Assembly: GCA_963666875.2 (NCBI GenBank)
Contig: CAXXPU010000018.1
Span: 166,474 to 230,473, forward strand
Direction of reading: 5' to 3'
From: G963662655 sp963666875
GTDB taxonomy: Bacteria > Cloacimonadota > Cloacimonadia > Cloacimonadales > JAIOQZ01
DNA: 64,000 bases
Below are positions 8,919 through 17,602 of the stretch, one piece after another. A program made the position numbers and the translations under genes. Position 1 is the stretch's first letter. Every line of letters begins with the position of its first letter. Below the pieces are notes generated by a model. It saw only the letters and a list, made by a program, of their open reading frames with translations. It did no database searches and was not told the origin of the DNA.

Positions 8919-9656
8919 ATGCGCGTCTATATCATCTCGGACCTGCATCTCGGATTCGACAACAGCGAGTTCACGCATACCCAGATGCGCAAGGCAATCG
9001 GCTTCCTCGAAGGCATTCGCGGAAAGGTCGATATGCTGATCATGAACGGCGACATCTTCGACTTCTGGATGGAGTGGCGAAATACCGTTATCGGCAGCTA
9101 CTTCCCGATTCTGCGCGCACTAAGCGACCTCCACGACGACGGCTGCCGGCTGGTCTTCACCGCCGGAAATCACGACTTCTGGTTCCGCGATTTCCTGCAA
9201 GAGAAGATCGGTATCGAGATCTATCACGATACATTCAGGGAAGAAATCGACGGGAAGAAGGTGTTCGTCGCGCACGGCGACAACTACACATCCAGCGATT
9301 TCCGCTACCACTTCTACCGCTCGATTATACGGTTTCCTCTTGTAAGGCACATCGCGGGGCTGTTCCACCCGAACTTCGCGCTCTGGCTGGTAGGGAAGAT
9401 ATCTCGCTCCGATCAGCGCATCGATAAAACCGGCGACAGGATCGACAGGAGAAAAGAAGACGGACTGATTCATTCGGCGAAAGGTATTTTACTCAACAAC
9501 GATATCGTGCTCTTCGGGCATTCGCACAATCCGGTTGTCACGAAACTGGAAAACGGCGTTTATGCAAATAGCGGAGACTGGATAAACAACAACAGCTACC
9601 TCACCCTGATCGATGGTGAGGTTGAACTACATTTCTGGAAGGAGGAATCGATTTGA
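8919..9656 (+). CDS. UDP-2,3-diacylglucosamine diphosphatase-like metallophosphoesterase (LpxH type)
   Basis: A 245-residue calcineurin-like phosphoesterase. All metal-binding blocks are present: DLHLG at residues 8-12, GDIFDFW near 45, GNHDFW near 86, HGDNY near 120 and GHSHNP near 202. The FDFWMEW segment and overall length resemble LpxH, which cleaves UDP-2,3-diacylglucosamine to lipid X in lipid A synthesis, so this supports an LPS-bearing outer membrane. It begins 3 nt after the DUF4159 stop without a clear ribosome-binding site, which suggests coupling. A different phosphoesterase role is possible. Confidence 0.8.
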   Translation: MRVYIISDLHLGFDNSEFTHTQMRKAIGFLEGIRGKVDMLIMNGDIFDFWMEWRNTVIGSYFPILRALSDLHDDGCRLVFTAGNHDFWFRDFLQEKIGIEIYHDTFREEIDGKKVFVAHGDNYTSSDFRYHFYRSIIRFPLVRHIAGLFHPNFALWLVGKISRSDQRIDKTGDRIDRRKEDGLIHSAKGILLNNDIVLFGHSHNPVVTKLENGVYANSGDWINNNSYLTLIDGEVELHFWKEESI

Positions 9657-10435
9657 AACATCTGATAATTCTGCTGGCAGTCATGAGTCTGCTCGGCATA
9701 CTGAAAGGAGAAAATACCGTGATTATCATGAAAACCAACCTCGGCGATATGGAAATCGAACTGTATAACGAAGACGCGCCCAAGACCGTCGAAAACTTCC
9801 TCGGTCTGGCCACCGGAACCAAAGAATGGACCGATCCCCAAACCGGCGAAAAGGTGAAGAAGCCCTTCTATAATGGATTGACTTTCCACCGCGTGATCAA
9901 CGATTTTATGATCCAGGGCGGCTGCCCGTTGGGCACCGGCACCGGCGGACCGGGCTATCGCTTCGAGGACGAATTCCCGAGCGAGACCATTTCGGGCGAC
10001 ATCGACAACGAGGCGGCGGCTGTACAGGTTTATATGCAGATCATCCGTCCCTATCTGGCACAAAACAAGGAGCCGGATCAGGAAATTCTCGCCATCGCGG
10101 AAGCAACTCAGAAAAAGCAGAGCGGCGAAGCGATCATGCAGCATCCCGTCGAATGGTATCATGAGCATACCGGCATCGACACACCGGTTCAGACCATGAA
10201 GTACGGCGTCGATTACGGCACCATCTGTATGGCGAATTCCGGACCGGGCACCAACGGCTCCCAGTTCTTCATCGTCACCAAGAAAGACGGCTGCGCCTGG
10301 CTCAACGGCAAACACACCGTGTTCGGAAAGGTACTCAAGGGCATGGACGTCGCGCACAGGATCGAAGGCGTAAAGAAAGGTCCTGGCGATAAACCCGACG
10401 AACCCGTAATCATCGAAGAAATCGTCGTGAAATGA
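9653..10435 (+). CDS. Exported cyclophilin-type peptidyl-prolyl cis-trans isomerase
   Basis: A 260-residue protein with a short hydrophobic leader (MKHLIILLAVMSLLGILKG) and a cyclophilin fold: MKTNLGDMEIELY, LTFHRVINDFMIQGG (catalytic Arg and Gln region) near residues 77-92, MANSGPGTNGSQFFI near 190, and a final AHRIEGV. About 75 extra residues (near 110-185) are inserted between the FHRVI and SQFFI blocks compared with the minimal domain. It would fold proteins in the periplasm. The start is TTG at 9653, overlapping the previous stop by 4 nt, with GGAGG at 9641-9645. Confidence 0.88.
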   Translation: MKHLIILLAVMSLLGILKGENTVIIMKTNLGDMEIELYNEDAPKTVENFLGLATGTKEWTDPQTGEKVKKPFYNGLTFHRVINDFMIQGGCPLGTGTGGPGYRFEDEFPSETISGDIDNEAAAVQVYMQIIRPYLAQNKEPDQEILAIAEATQKKQSGEAIMQHPVEWYHEHTGIDTPVQTMKYGVDYGTICMANSGPGTNGSQFFIVTKKDGCAWLNGKHTVFGKVLKGMDVAHRIEGVKKGPGDKPDEPVIIEEIVVK

Positions 10436-11016
10436 GATTTTTCGCTTTATCGATAATGATGATCGCAGTCTGTGCAAACGTGCAGGCTGCGATTATCGAT
10501 TTTATCTGCGGCGGCGATACGCTTACCATCGAATGTAGCCCCAATACCGCCCAAAATCTGACCACGGCATCCGGATTGAGCATCGAATCGACCGCATTCG
10601 TCCGCATCGTCACCAAACTCGACACAACCGCAGAAAAATTCATCATGGACCGTGAAACGCCCATCCACGTCGAGATCGATCCCGATTCGCTCGGACTCGA
10701 CACCCTGCTGGTACGCGATAGCGACTATCGCCTGCTGCTCGCGAAAGACGATCCCCGGCTCGATTACACTGTCGAGAACTTCCTGCGCGACATGAACTAC
10801 ACATTTTCCGACAACCTTTCCTCTCTCCCGGCCGACTACGGCAGCATCATTACCTTTCCGCTCAAAGCGAACACATGTTTCATCGTCACCAATCCCGACG
10901 GCGCGCACTGGCTACATGGTCGTTGTGTCGTGGTTGGGAGGGTGGTTGAAGGTTTGGATCTTCTGAAAACCAGTCTGCCTGTCGACTCCGTCACGATCCA
11001 GATGGACAAAGAATAG
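10432..11016 (+). CDS. Degenerate cyclophilin-like exported protein
   Basis: A 194-residue protein with a signal peptide (cleavage likely after VQA at residue 19). Its last 60 residues, CFIVTNPDGAHWLHGRCV through VVEGLDLL, align with the QFFIVTKKDG...LNGKHTVFGKVLKGMDV end of the preceding cyclophilin. The catalytic FHRVI and IQGG blocks are missing, so isomerase activity is unlikely. The gene overlaps the cyclophilin by ATGA, which suggests a diverged tandem duplicate, perhaps kept as a binding or scaffold protein. Confidence 0.65.
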   Translation: MRFFALSIMMIAVCANVQAAIIDFICGGDTLTIECSPNTAQNLTTASGLSIESTAFVRIVTKLDTTAEKFIMDRETPIHVEIDPDSLGLDTLLVRDSDYRLLLAKDDPRLDYTVENFLRDMNYTFSDNLSSLPADYGSIITFPLKANTCFIVTNPDGAHWLHGRCVVVGRVVEGLDLLKTSLPVDSVTIQMDKE

Positions 11017-11070
11017 CAATCAATTCTTGACACGCGCTGTAACGTTCTCACCCTTTCGATGGAGGTCGAG

Positions 11071-12156
11071 ATGGGGAAACGTGTCTTGCTGTGGATCGTA
11101 CTGGTACTTCTGTTCACGCTGCTGATCGCGGCGAATGGTAGCGTGCTGCACGAGGCGATGTTCTACGACAAGCTCGAAGGCGACGCGGTACAGTGCAGAC
11201 TGTGTCCGCTGAATTGCACGATTAAAAAGAGTCAGACCGGCGTCTGCGGTGTGCGGGAGAACATCGGCGGAAAACTCTTCAGCAAGGTCTATGGTAAGCC
11301 GGTGGCGATCCATATCGATCCGATCGAGAAGAAACCGCTCTATCACTTCCTGCCCGGCACAAAAATCCTCTCGCTGGCGACCGCCGGCTGCAACCTCCGC
11401 TGTAATTTCTGCCAGAACTGGGAGATATCGCAATCGAAACCGGATGAACTGCGCGCCTATTCCACCACGCCTGAAGACGTCGTGAAAATGGCGATCGAGA
11501 ACGGCTGCAAAAGCATCGCTTTCACCTACACCGAGCCGACCATCTTTTATGAGTACATGCTCGATATCGCGAAACTGGCGCATGAAACAGGCATCTTCAC
11601 CGTGTGGGTCACGTGCGGCTATATCAACGAAGAACCGCTCAAAACTCTGCTCCCCTGGATCGACGCAGCCAACATCGATCTCAAAGGCTTCTCCGAAGAC
11701 TTCTACAACACATACACCACCGGCGATCTCGCGCCGGTTCTTAGGTCCATCGAGTTGAGCCACGAAGCCAGCATCGAACTGGAGATCACCAACCTGATCA
11801 TCCCGGGCGCGAATGACGATCCCGAGATTATCCGCCGGATGTGCGGCTGGCTAAAGGACACCGTCGGCGTCGATACACCGCTGCACTTCAGCAGATTCTT
11901 CCCCAATTTCCGGCTGACCAACCGTCCCGCCACGCCCGAAAAGACGCTCGACATGGCATGGAATATCGCGCAAGAGGCTGGTCTGCGCTACGTCTATCTG
12001 GGTAACATCCGGACCGACAAGGAAGACACCTACTGCCCGAACTGCGGAAAGAAGCTCATCGACCGCACCGGCTACAGAATCAATTTCAACGACGTCGTCG
12101 ATGGAAAGTGCAAGCACTGCGGTTTCGATATCTACGGGACCTTCGAGAAGCCATGA
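11071..12156 (+). CDS. AmmeMemoRadiSam system radical SAM enzyme with N-terminal membrane anchor
   Basis: A 361-residue protein. After a hydrophobic N-terminal segment (residues 5-22) come a Cys-rich lead (CRLCPLNCTIKK...GVCGVREN), the radical SAM cluster motif GCNLRCNFCQNW near residues 108-119, an SPASM-free TIM-barrel core, and a C-terminal zinc-ribbon-like CPNCGKK...CKHCGF. It belongs to the family that occurs with Memo-like and AMMECR1-like proteins; the matching fusion lies 2.2 kb downstream. ATG at 11071 is chosen because GGAGGT at 11061-11066 sits before it; ATG 11059 overlaps that site. A predicted signal anchor is odd for an iron-sulfur enzyme. Substrate unknown. Confidence 0.85.
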   Translation: MGKRVLLWIVLVLLFTLLIAANGSVLHEAMFYDKLEGDAVQCRLCPLNCTIKKSQTGVCGVRENIGGKLFSKVYGKPVAIHIDPIEKKPLYHFLPGTKILSLATAGCNLRCNFCQNWEISQSKPDELRAYSTTPEDVVKMAIENGCKSIAFTYTEPTIFYEYMLDIAKLAHETGIFTVWVTCGYINEEPLKTLLPWIDAANIDLKGFSEDFYNTYTTGDLAPVLRSIELSHEASIELEITNLIIPGANDDPEIIRRMCGWLKDTVGVDTPLHFSRFFPNFRLTNRPATPEKTLDMAWNIAQEAGLRYVYLGNIRTDKEDTYCPNCGKKLIDRTGYRINFNDVVDGKCKHCGFDIYGTFEKP

Positions 12157-14135
12157 GATTCATCCTGCTGGGCATCCTGACCATTCTGCCGCAGACCGTA
12201 TTCATCCGCGAGATGCTTATCCGCTTGCAGGGAAACGAGATCGTTTACGCCGTCTTTCTGTCCCTATGGCTGGGACTGGTCGCGTTGGGAGCCATCTCGG
12301 CACGGTTGCGTATATTTGAAAGGCTTCATCGTCAAGTCGATCTGCTGATGCTCCTGCTGATTCTGGTGATCCTGCTGCAATACATCCTGATCGAGCCTGT
12401 ATCCCACTGGCTCGAACCGCTGTCCGGCGAGATGATCCGTATCCCGCAGCTCATCCTGACCGCGCTGATCGTCCTCTTCCCCGTCTGCTTCGTCGATGGA
12501 CTGCTGTTTCCGCTGCTGTGCCACCACAACAGTGTGAAGCGCGGGTATCTGCTGGAGAGTCTCGGCATCGCGATCGGCGGAGTCCTCTTCCTTCCCGGCA
12601 TCCAACTGCTTCCGCAGGATATCCTGTTGGTCGCGATCGTCACGCTCTGCGGCTTCCTTCTGCCGTTCAGAAGACGTTGGTTGATCTGGATATTCCTTCT
12701 GATCGCCGCCGTGGGTTCGCTCTTTCTCGCTCGGTCGATTCAGCACGGTCGCTACGCGCCGGCAAAGTGGATCGAGTCGCGGGACTCGGCGTACGGAAGG
12801 CTCGACGTTACCGAGGAGAACGGACAGCAGAATTTCTATATCGACGGACAGATCGGCGGCAGCACGGGCGACGACCTCCGCGCAGAAGAGATCGCCGGTT
12901 TTTGCCTGTTGCAGCACCCCGGTCCGAAGAACACCCTCTATATCGGCAACATGTTCAGCGGCATGCCGGAGCGTCTTCCCGGGCATGTCGATTGCGTCGA
13001 TGTCAATCCGATCCTGCTGCGGCGCCTTGGCGTCTGCGAGACGATCCGACGCGACCCCATCCGCTTCCTGCGCGAGACCGACAGGAAATACGACCTGATC
13101 CTGGTCAACCAGCCCGATCCGGTGACGCTCAACCTCAACCGCTTCTACACCCTGGAATTCTTCCGGCTGCTGAACTCTCGTCTTCGCGACAGCCTCTCCT
13201 GCGCCATTGTCACGCTGCAGAACGGCGAGAACGCCATGACCCCTTCCCAGCGCGTCCTGAACCGCAGCATCGACGCCACCTTCGCAAAAGCATTCCCCGG
13301 ATATGTAATTATACCCGCTGCGCAAAACCTCTTCGTCGGCTCGAACGGCCACTACATCTCGAATCGACTGGACACCCTCGAAGCACGGTTGCATCCCGGC
13401 GGATACTTCAACGACGCGCTGCTCTTCTCGCGCCTGAACAGTCTGCGCATGGAGCAGTTCACCATCTTCGAGCCCGGTGGTAACATCAACACGATCGTCC
13501 ATCCGATTGCCTTCTTCAACGGCATCCTGAGTTGGCTGAGAAAGCTGTCGCCCAATTGGCCGAACCTCTATCGTTCCGCCGCGATTCCGGTCTTCGCGGT
13601 CGGAATCCTGCTCCTGCCTACCTTGATCCTGCTTCGCAAGCGCGAGAAATTTATCCTCGGTACCGGCATTTTGCTGACCAGCCTGATCGCCTTCGTGACG
13701 CAGATCGTGCTGATGTACCTCATGCAGGCGCACTACGGCACACTGTACCTCTACATCGTAGTGTTCACCTCAAGCTTCATGATCGGATTCGCCATCGGCT
13801 TTCTGATGCCGTCGAAAGGCCGGCTTTCACGCGACGCACTGGTCGTCATCCTTCTGCAACTCGTCTTACTCATAACCCTCTCATTGCGCTTGCCGGTCGT
13901 CGTCTATCTTCTGCTGAACACGATGATTGCGTTTTTGGAAGCAAGGCTTTTATTAATCCTGCTGAATCGCGTCCGCAGTGCGTCCATATTCTACCACTTG
14001 GACAGTCTCGGCGCCATGCTGGGCGGCATTGTTGCGGGAATAATCCTGATCCCGATAACCGGTTTCCAGATCACGATCGGTTTCTGCATGGTGCTGACTC
14101 TGATGATCGCGTTGATCGGACTCTTCGAGCTGTGA
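12153..14135 (+). CDS. Membrane-embedded spermidine-synthase-like protein
   Basis: A 660-residue protein. Five or more transmembrane helices come first (to about residue 190). A soluble Rossmann-type domain follows (about 195-440), related to spermidine synthase: LYIGNMFSGMPERL and VDCVDVNP in place of the usual nucleotide loop, then YDLILVNQPDPVTLNLNRFYT. Seven or so further helices follow. Fused multispanning/spermidine-synthase-like proteins are widespread and poorly understood. The glycine-rich loop is degenerate here, so aminopropyl transfer is doubtful. It overlaps the radical SAM gene by ATGA. Confidence 0.75.
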   Translation: MRFILLGILTILPQTVFIREMLIRLQGNEIVYAVFLSLWLGLVALGAISARLRIFERLHRQVDLLMLLLILVILLQYILIEPVSHWLEPLSGEMIRIPQLILTALIVLFPVCFVDGLLFPLLCHHNSVKRGYLLESLGIAIGGVLFLPGIQLLPQDILLVAIVTLCGFLLPFRRRWLIWIFLLIAAVGSLFLARSIQHGRYAPAKWIESRDSAYGRLDVTEENGQQNFYIDGQIGGSTGDDLRAEEIAGFCLLQHPGPKNTLYIGNMFSGMPERLPGHVDCVDVNPILLRRLGVCETIRRDPIRFLRETDRKYDLILVNQPDPVTLNLNRFYTLEFFRLLNSRLRDSLSCAIVTLQNGENAMTPSQRVLNRSIDATFAKAFPGYVIIPAAQNLFVGSNGHYISNRLDTLEARLHPGGYFNDALLFSRLNSLRMEQFTIFEPGGNINTIVHPIAFFNGILSWLRKLSPNWPNLYRSAAIPVFAVGILLLPTLILLRKREKFILGTGILLTSLIAFVTQIVLMYLMQAHYGTLYLYIVVFTSSFMIGFAIGFLMPSKGRLSRDALVVILLQLVLLITLSLRLPVVVYLLLNTMIAFLEARLLLILLNRVRSASIFYHLDSLGAMLGGIVAGIILIPITGFQITIGFCMVLTLMIALIGLFEL

Positions 14136-14347
14136 GCAGATTCGTTCAAGAGCAGCCGCAAGCGTGGTGTTACGCGTTTTTATTTATTGTTCGGTAGTCC
14201 GGAAAACGCGTTATATCCACGCTGGAGGCTGCGCTTGAGCGAAAATGCCACGGCGGGTGAACAATTATCGATTGATTGAAAAAATGAAAGAAAAACCTTG
14301 CCCGTCATGAACCTTTTCAGCAGGATTCCATCGAAATGGGAGGAGCC
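14136..14347 (+). other. Intergenic spacer with an inverted repeat
   Basis: This 212-bp gap contains a 9-bp inverted repeat, ACGCGTTTT (14172-14180) with AAAACGCGT (14213-14221), enclosing a T-rich stretch. It could end transcription of the preceding gene, but the loop is long. GGGAGGAG at 14338-14345 is the ribosome-binding site of the next gene. Confidence 0.4.
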
Positions 14348-15811
14348 ATGAAGAAGCTCATGTTTGCCTCGACACTCCTTTTCGTTCTTGCGCTGCTATC
14401 CTGTCAGCAGCGGCCACCGGCAGTGGCTGGGCAATGGTATCCGGATGACCCGGACAAGCTTGCGCAGATGCTTGAGAAATTCTATACGGGTGTCGAATTA
14501 CCTGATTCGCTGGACGGGCGAAAACCCTTCGGTCTGATCTCGCCGCATGCCGGATACGTCTATTCCGGGCAGGTGGCATCGTACGGCTTCTCACTGATCG
14601 ATGAAGGCGATTACGACACCGTGATCCTGCTGGGCAGCAGTCACCATTATCTGGACGACGTGGTGAGTCTGTACGATGGTGAGAGCTACAGGACACCTAT
14701 GGGAAGCGTTCCGATCGATCGCGAGATGGTGAAAGACATCCTTGATGGCGATCGAAGGTTCGTATTCCGCCCCGCGATCCACAAGCCCGAGCATAGCAAC
14801 GAAGCCCAATTGCCCTTCCTTCAGGTTCGATTGAAGCATTTCGAGATTGTACCCATCCTCACCTCGACCCGCGACCGCAGTCTGCTGAAAAAGCTTTCCG
14901 CTTCGATCATTGACGCGATCGAAAAGAGCGGCAAGAAGGTCTTGATCGTCGAAAGCAGCGATATGTCGCACTACCACGATTACAAGACAGCTTCGGCGAT
15001 GGACAGGAAAACCACCGATCTGGTCACGCAGGGGCAATGGGATGCGCTCGACGATGCGATTCGAAAGCAGGATTGCGAGCTCTGCGGTTATCATTCGCTG
15101 CTGGTCTTCATCGATGTCATGAAGCATTTCGATGCGGAAAGGCGTGTACTGCTGAAGTACGCCAACTCCGGCGATGCAATGGGAGATACCAATTCAACGC
15201 GCGTGGTCGGCTATTCGTCGATCGCGTTTTTTCAGGATAAACAGGAGAAACACACCATGAACAATGAGCAAAGGGATTACCTTCTGAAGCTGGCGCGAAC
15301 CAGCATCGAAACCTTCCTGAAGACGGGCAGGAAATTCAAGCCGGAAAAGCCGGATGATCCGGCACTGACTGCGGAACGGGCTGTCTTCGTCACGCTGAAC
15401 AAGGGTAAGAACCTGCGCGGCTGCATCGGTCAGATGATCGCGCGGGAGAAACTCTACCTGGCAGTTAACGAGATGGCGCTGTCGGCGGCGTTCCACGATC
15501 CGCGGTTTCCGGCAGTCAACGAAAGCGAGCTGGACAAGATCACCATCGAGATTTCGGTGCTGAGTCCCATGCAGCGGGTCGACGACTGGCAGACAATCCG
15601 CATGGGCATCGACGGCGTGTGGGTACGAAAGGGCTACGCCAGTGGCGTCTATCTGCCGCAAGTCGCCACCGAAACCGGCTGGGACAGGGAAACGTTTCTC
15701 GGCAGCCTGTGCACGCACAAAGCAGGCATCCCGCAGAACGCATACAAGGATCCCGATACGGAATTGTATATATTCCAGGTGGAAAAGTTCACGGAGCGAG
15801 AGGGAGATTGA
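14348..15811 (+). CDS. Memo-AMMECR1 fusion lipoprotein (AmmeMemoRadiSam proteins B and A)
   Basis: A 487-residue protein. It starts with a lipoprotein-type signal ending LALLSC (Cys at residue 19). A Memo-like domain begins at once with RPPAVAGQWYPDD and carries SPHAGYVYSG and GSSHHYLD, with candidate metal ligands His, His and the Cys of CELCGYHS. The AMMECR1 domain occupies about residues 305-485, with its LRGCIG signature near 358. Start 14348 is set by GGGAGGAG; an upstream ATG at 14336 overlaps it. The partner radical SAM gene is upstream. Both appear to be exported or membrane-tethered, unlike the usual cytosolic view of this system. Function unknown. Confidence 0.88.
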   Translation: MKKLMFASTLLFVLALLSCQQRPPAVAGQWYPDDPDKLAQMLEKFYTGVELPDSLDGRKPFGLISPHAGYVYSGQVASYGFSLIDEGDYDTVILLGSSHHYLDDVVSLYDGESYRTPMGSVPIDREMVKDILDGDRRFVFRPAIHKPEHSNEAQLPFLQVRLKHFEIVPILTSTRDRSLLKKLSASIIDAIEKSGKKVLIVESSDMSHYHDYKTASAMDRKTTDLVTQGQWDALDDAIRKQDCELCGYHSLLVFIDVMKHFDAERRVLLKYANSGDAMGDTNSTRVVGYSSIAFFQDKQEKHTMNNEQRDYLLKLARTSIETFLKTGRKFKPEKPDDPALTAERAVFVTLNKGKNLRGCIGQMIAREKLYLAVNEMALSAAFHDPRFPAVNESELDKITIEISVLSPMQRVDDWQTIRMGIDGVWVRKGYASGVYLPQVATETGWDRETFLGSLCTHKAGIPQNAYKDPDTELYIFQVEKFTEREGD

Positions 15812-15866
15812 CAGAAACCGGCGATTTTTCAGGATGACGATCGAGATCGAAAGCGGAAGGTAGGAC

Positions 15867-16844
15867 ATGAAAATACTGATTACCGGTTCAACGGGATTCG
15901 TCGGATCGAGGCTCATGTGGGTGCTCGAGGAGCTTGGGCATCAGGTCGTCGGCATCGACAAAAAACACGATTGCATGATCGAATCCCATCCCGCGACCGT
16001 TATCGGCAATCTCTTGAATCGCGACGACCTGAGTCGCATCGATGAAGAGAATCTGGACCTGATCGTCCACTGCGCCGCCGAGAAACACGACTTCGGACTG
16101 ACCGAGGAAGAATACTACCTGAACAACCAGAAGGCGACCGAGGAACTCTGCGACTGGGCAAAGACGACATCCCGCATGATCCACATCAGCACGGTCGGCG
16201 TACACGGTCACCCGGAGTCTCCCACAGACGAGACCGGCGCACTGAATCCCAATCACCCCTACGGCGCCTCCAAGCTGGAGGGCGAGAAGGCTGTCCGCAA
16301 GTGGTTCGAGCAGCTTCCCGACCGCGAAGTTATCATCCTTCGACCCGCCATCATCTACGGGCCATGCAACTACGCCAATATGTACAACCTGATCGATACC
16401 CTGCACCGTCGTCCGTGGGTCACCATCGGAGACGGGAATCACGTCAAATCGATGGTCTCCCAATCCAACGTTATCGACATGATCGTCTTCGCCATCGACC
16501 AACTGAAACCGGGCATCGAGACGTTCAACTGCATCGACTATCCCAACGTCACCCTGCATCGGCTGATGCAGATCATCGCATCCAACAAGGGGTTCCGTTA
16601 TCCGGCGATTCGCATCCCGTACGGTCTCGCCCTGTGTATCGGTAAGATGTTCGATGTGATCGGCAGCATGATCCGTAAAGACCTCCCCATCAATAGCGAC
16701 CGCATTTACAAATTGAACACGGCGACCCATTTTCTGGGTGACAGGATTCGCGAAGCAGGCTATGTCCAGAAGCATACCATCGAAGAAGAGATCGGCCGCA
16801 CCTGCCAGTGGTATCTGAAACACAATAAATGTACCTCGAACTGA
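15867..16844 (+). CDS. NAD-dependent epimerase/dehydratase family protein
   Basis: A 325-residue extended short-chain dehydrogenase/reductase. The dinucleotide motif GSTGFVGS is at residues 7-14, followed by an HCAAEKHD segment near 72 and the catalytic YGASK near 130. The substrate-binding half continues to the C-terminus. Sugar-nucleotide or isoprenoid/steroid-type substrates are both possible. ATG 15867 follows AGGTAGGA. The end overlaps the next gene by 16 nt, so it is the first gene of a three-gene unit with the ABC ATPase and TonB receptor. Confidence 0.8.
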   Translation: MKILITGSTGFVGSRLMWVLEELGHQVVGIDKKHDCMIESHPATVIGNLLNRDDLSRIDEENLDLIVHCAAEKHDFGLTEEEYYLNNQKATEELCDWAKTTSRMIHISTVGVHGHPESPTDETGALNPNHPYGASKLEGEKAVRKWFEQLPDREVIILRPAIIYGPCNYANMYNLIDTLHRRPWVTIGDGNHVKSMVSQSNVIDMIVFAIDQLKPGIETFNCIDYPNVTLHRLMQIIASNKGFRYPAIRIPYGLALCIGKMFDVIGSMIRKDLPINSDRIYKLNTATHFLGDRIREAGYVQKHTIEEEIGRTCQWYLKHNKCTSN

Positions 16845-17602
16845 ACAATATCCACGCCGGTTACCCGGAAAAAAACGTCATCGAAGGATTGAACGTCCGA
16901 TTCGACGAAGGTGAGTTCTGCGCCCTGATCGGTCCGAACGGCTGCGGGAAATCGACGCTGCTCAAGGCCATGATCGGCTTTCTTCCGCTACAGTCCGGCA
17001 GGATCCTGCTCGATGGCACGAACACCGTCGATTTCTCCCGAAAACGTTTCTCTCGCGAGATTGCGCTGATTCCTCAAGACTTCCACGTACAATTCGACTA
17101 CCCGGTCGAAGATATCGTCCTGATGGGCAGGTTTCCGTACCTCGACGCCTGGAAGGATTACACGAAGTCCGATCACGAAGCGGTCGAAGCGATTCTCGAT
17201 CGACTCGATCTGACCATGCTGCGCGACATACCCTTTTCACGGCTCAGCGGCGGCGAGCAGCAACGCGTCTCCATTGCACGTGCACTGGCGCAAGATACAC
17301 GGACTATCCTGATGGACGAGAGCTTTTCGCACCTCGACATCAACCATCAGCTCGAGATCATGGAGCTGATCCGATCCGTAAACCGCGAGCACGGAAAGCT
17401 CGTGATCCTCGTCTCGCACAACATCAACCTCGCCGCAAACTATTGCCCGCGCATCGTCATGATGAAAGCGGGAAAGCTGATTGCGGACGGCTCGCCCGAC
17501 AATGTGATCAACGGCGAGAATCTCCACAAGCTATTCGGAATCGATATCCCGCTGGTGACCAATCCTCACACCGGGCATCCGCTTCTGACCTACCCGGGAT
17601 GA
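16829..17602 (+). CDS. ABC transporter ATP-binding protein, siderophore/cobalamin importer type
   Basis: A 257-residue ATPase. Walker A GPNGCGKST is at residues 33-41, the Q-loop at IPQD near 77, signature LSGGEQQRVSIARAL near 138, Walker B TILMDESFSHLD near 158 and the switch His in LVSHNINL near 196. The sequence is closest in style to FecE/BtuD proteins. No permease or binding protein is adjacent, but the next gene encodes a TonB-dependent receptor, which supports a role in iron-chelate or vitamin B12 uptake. Permease components would have to be elsewhere. Confidence 0.85.
   Translation: MYLELNNIHAGYPEKNVIEGLNVRFDEGEFCALIGPNGCGKSTLLKAMIGFLPLQSGRILLDGTNTVDFSRKRFSREIALIPQDFHVQFDYPVEDIVLMGRFPYLDAWKDYTKSDHEAVEAILDRLDLTMLRDIPFSRLSGGEQQRVSIARALAQDTRTILMDESFSHLDINHQLEIMELIRSVNREHGKLVILVSHNINLAANYCPRIVMMKAGKLIADGSPDNVINGENLHKLFGIDIPLVTNPHTGHPLLTYPG

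Noticed and set aside
12264..13733. 489-codon open frame antisense to the spermidine-synthase-like gene
   Set aside because: Low-complexity charged sequence typical of antisense shadows; the plus-strand gene has clear membrane segments and translational overlap.
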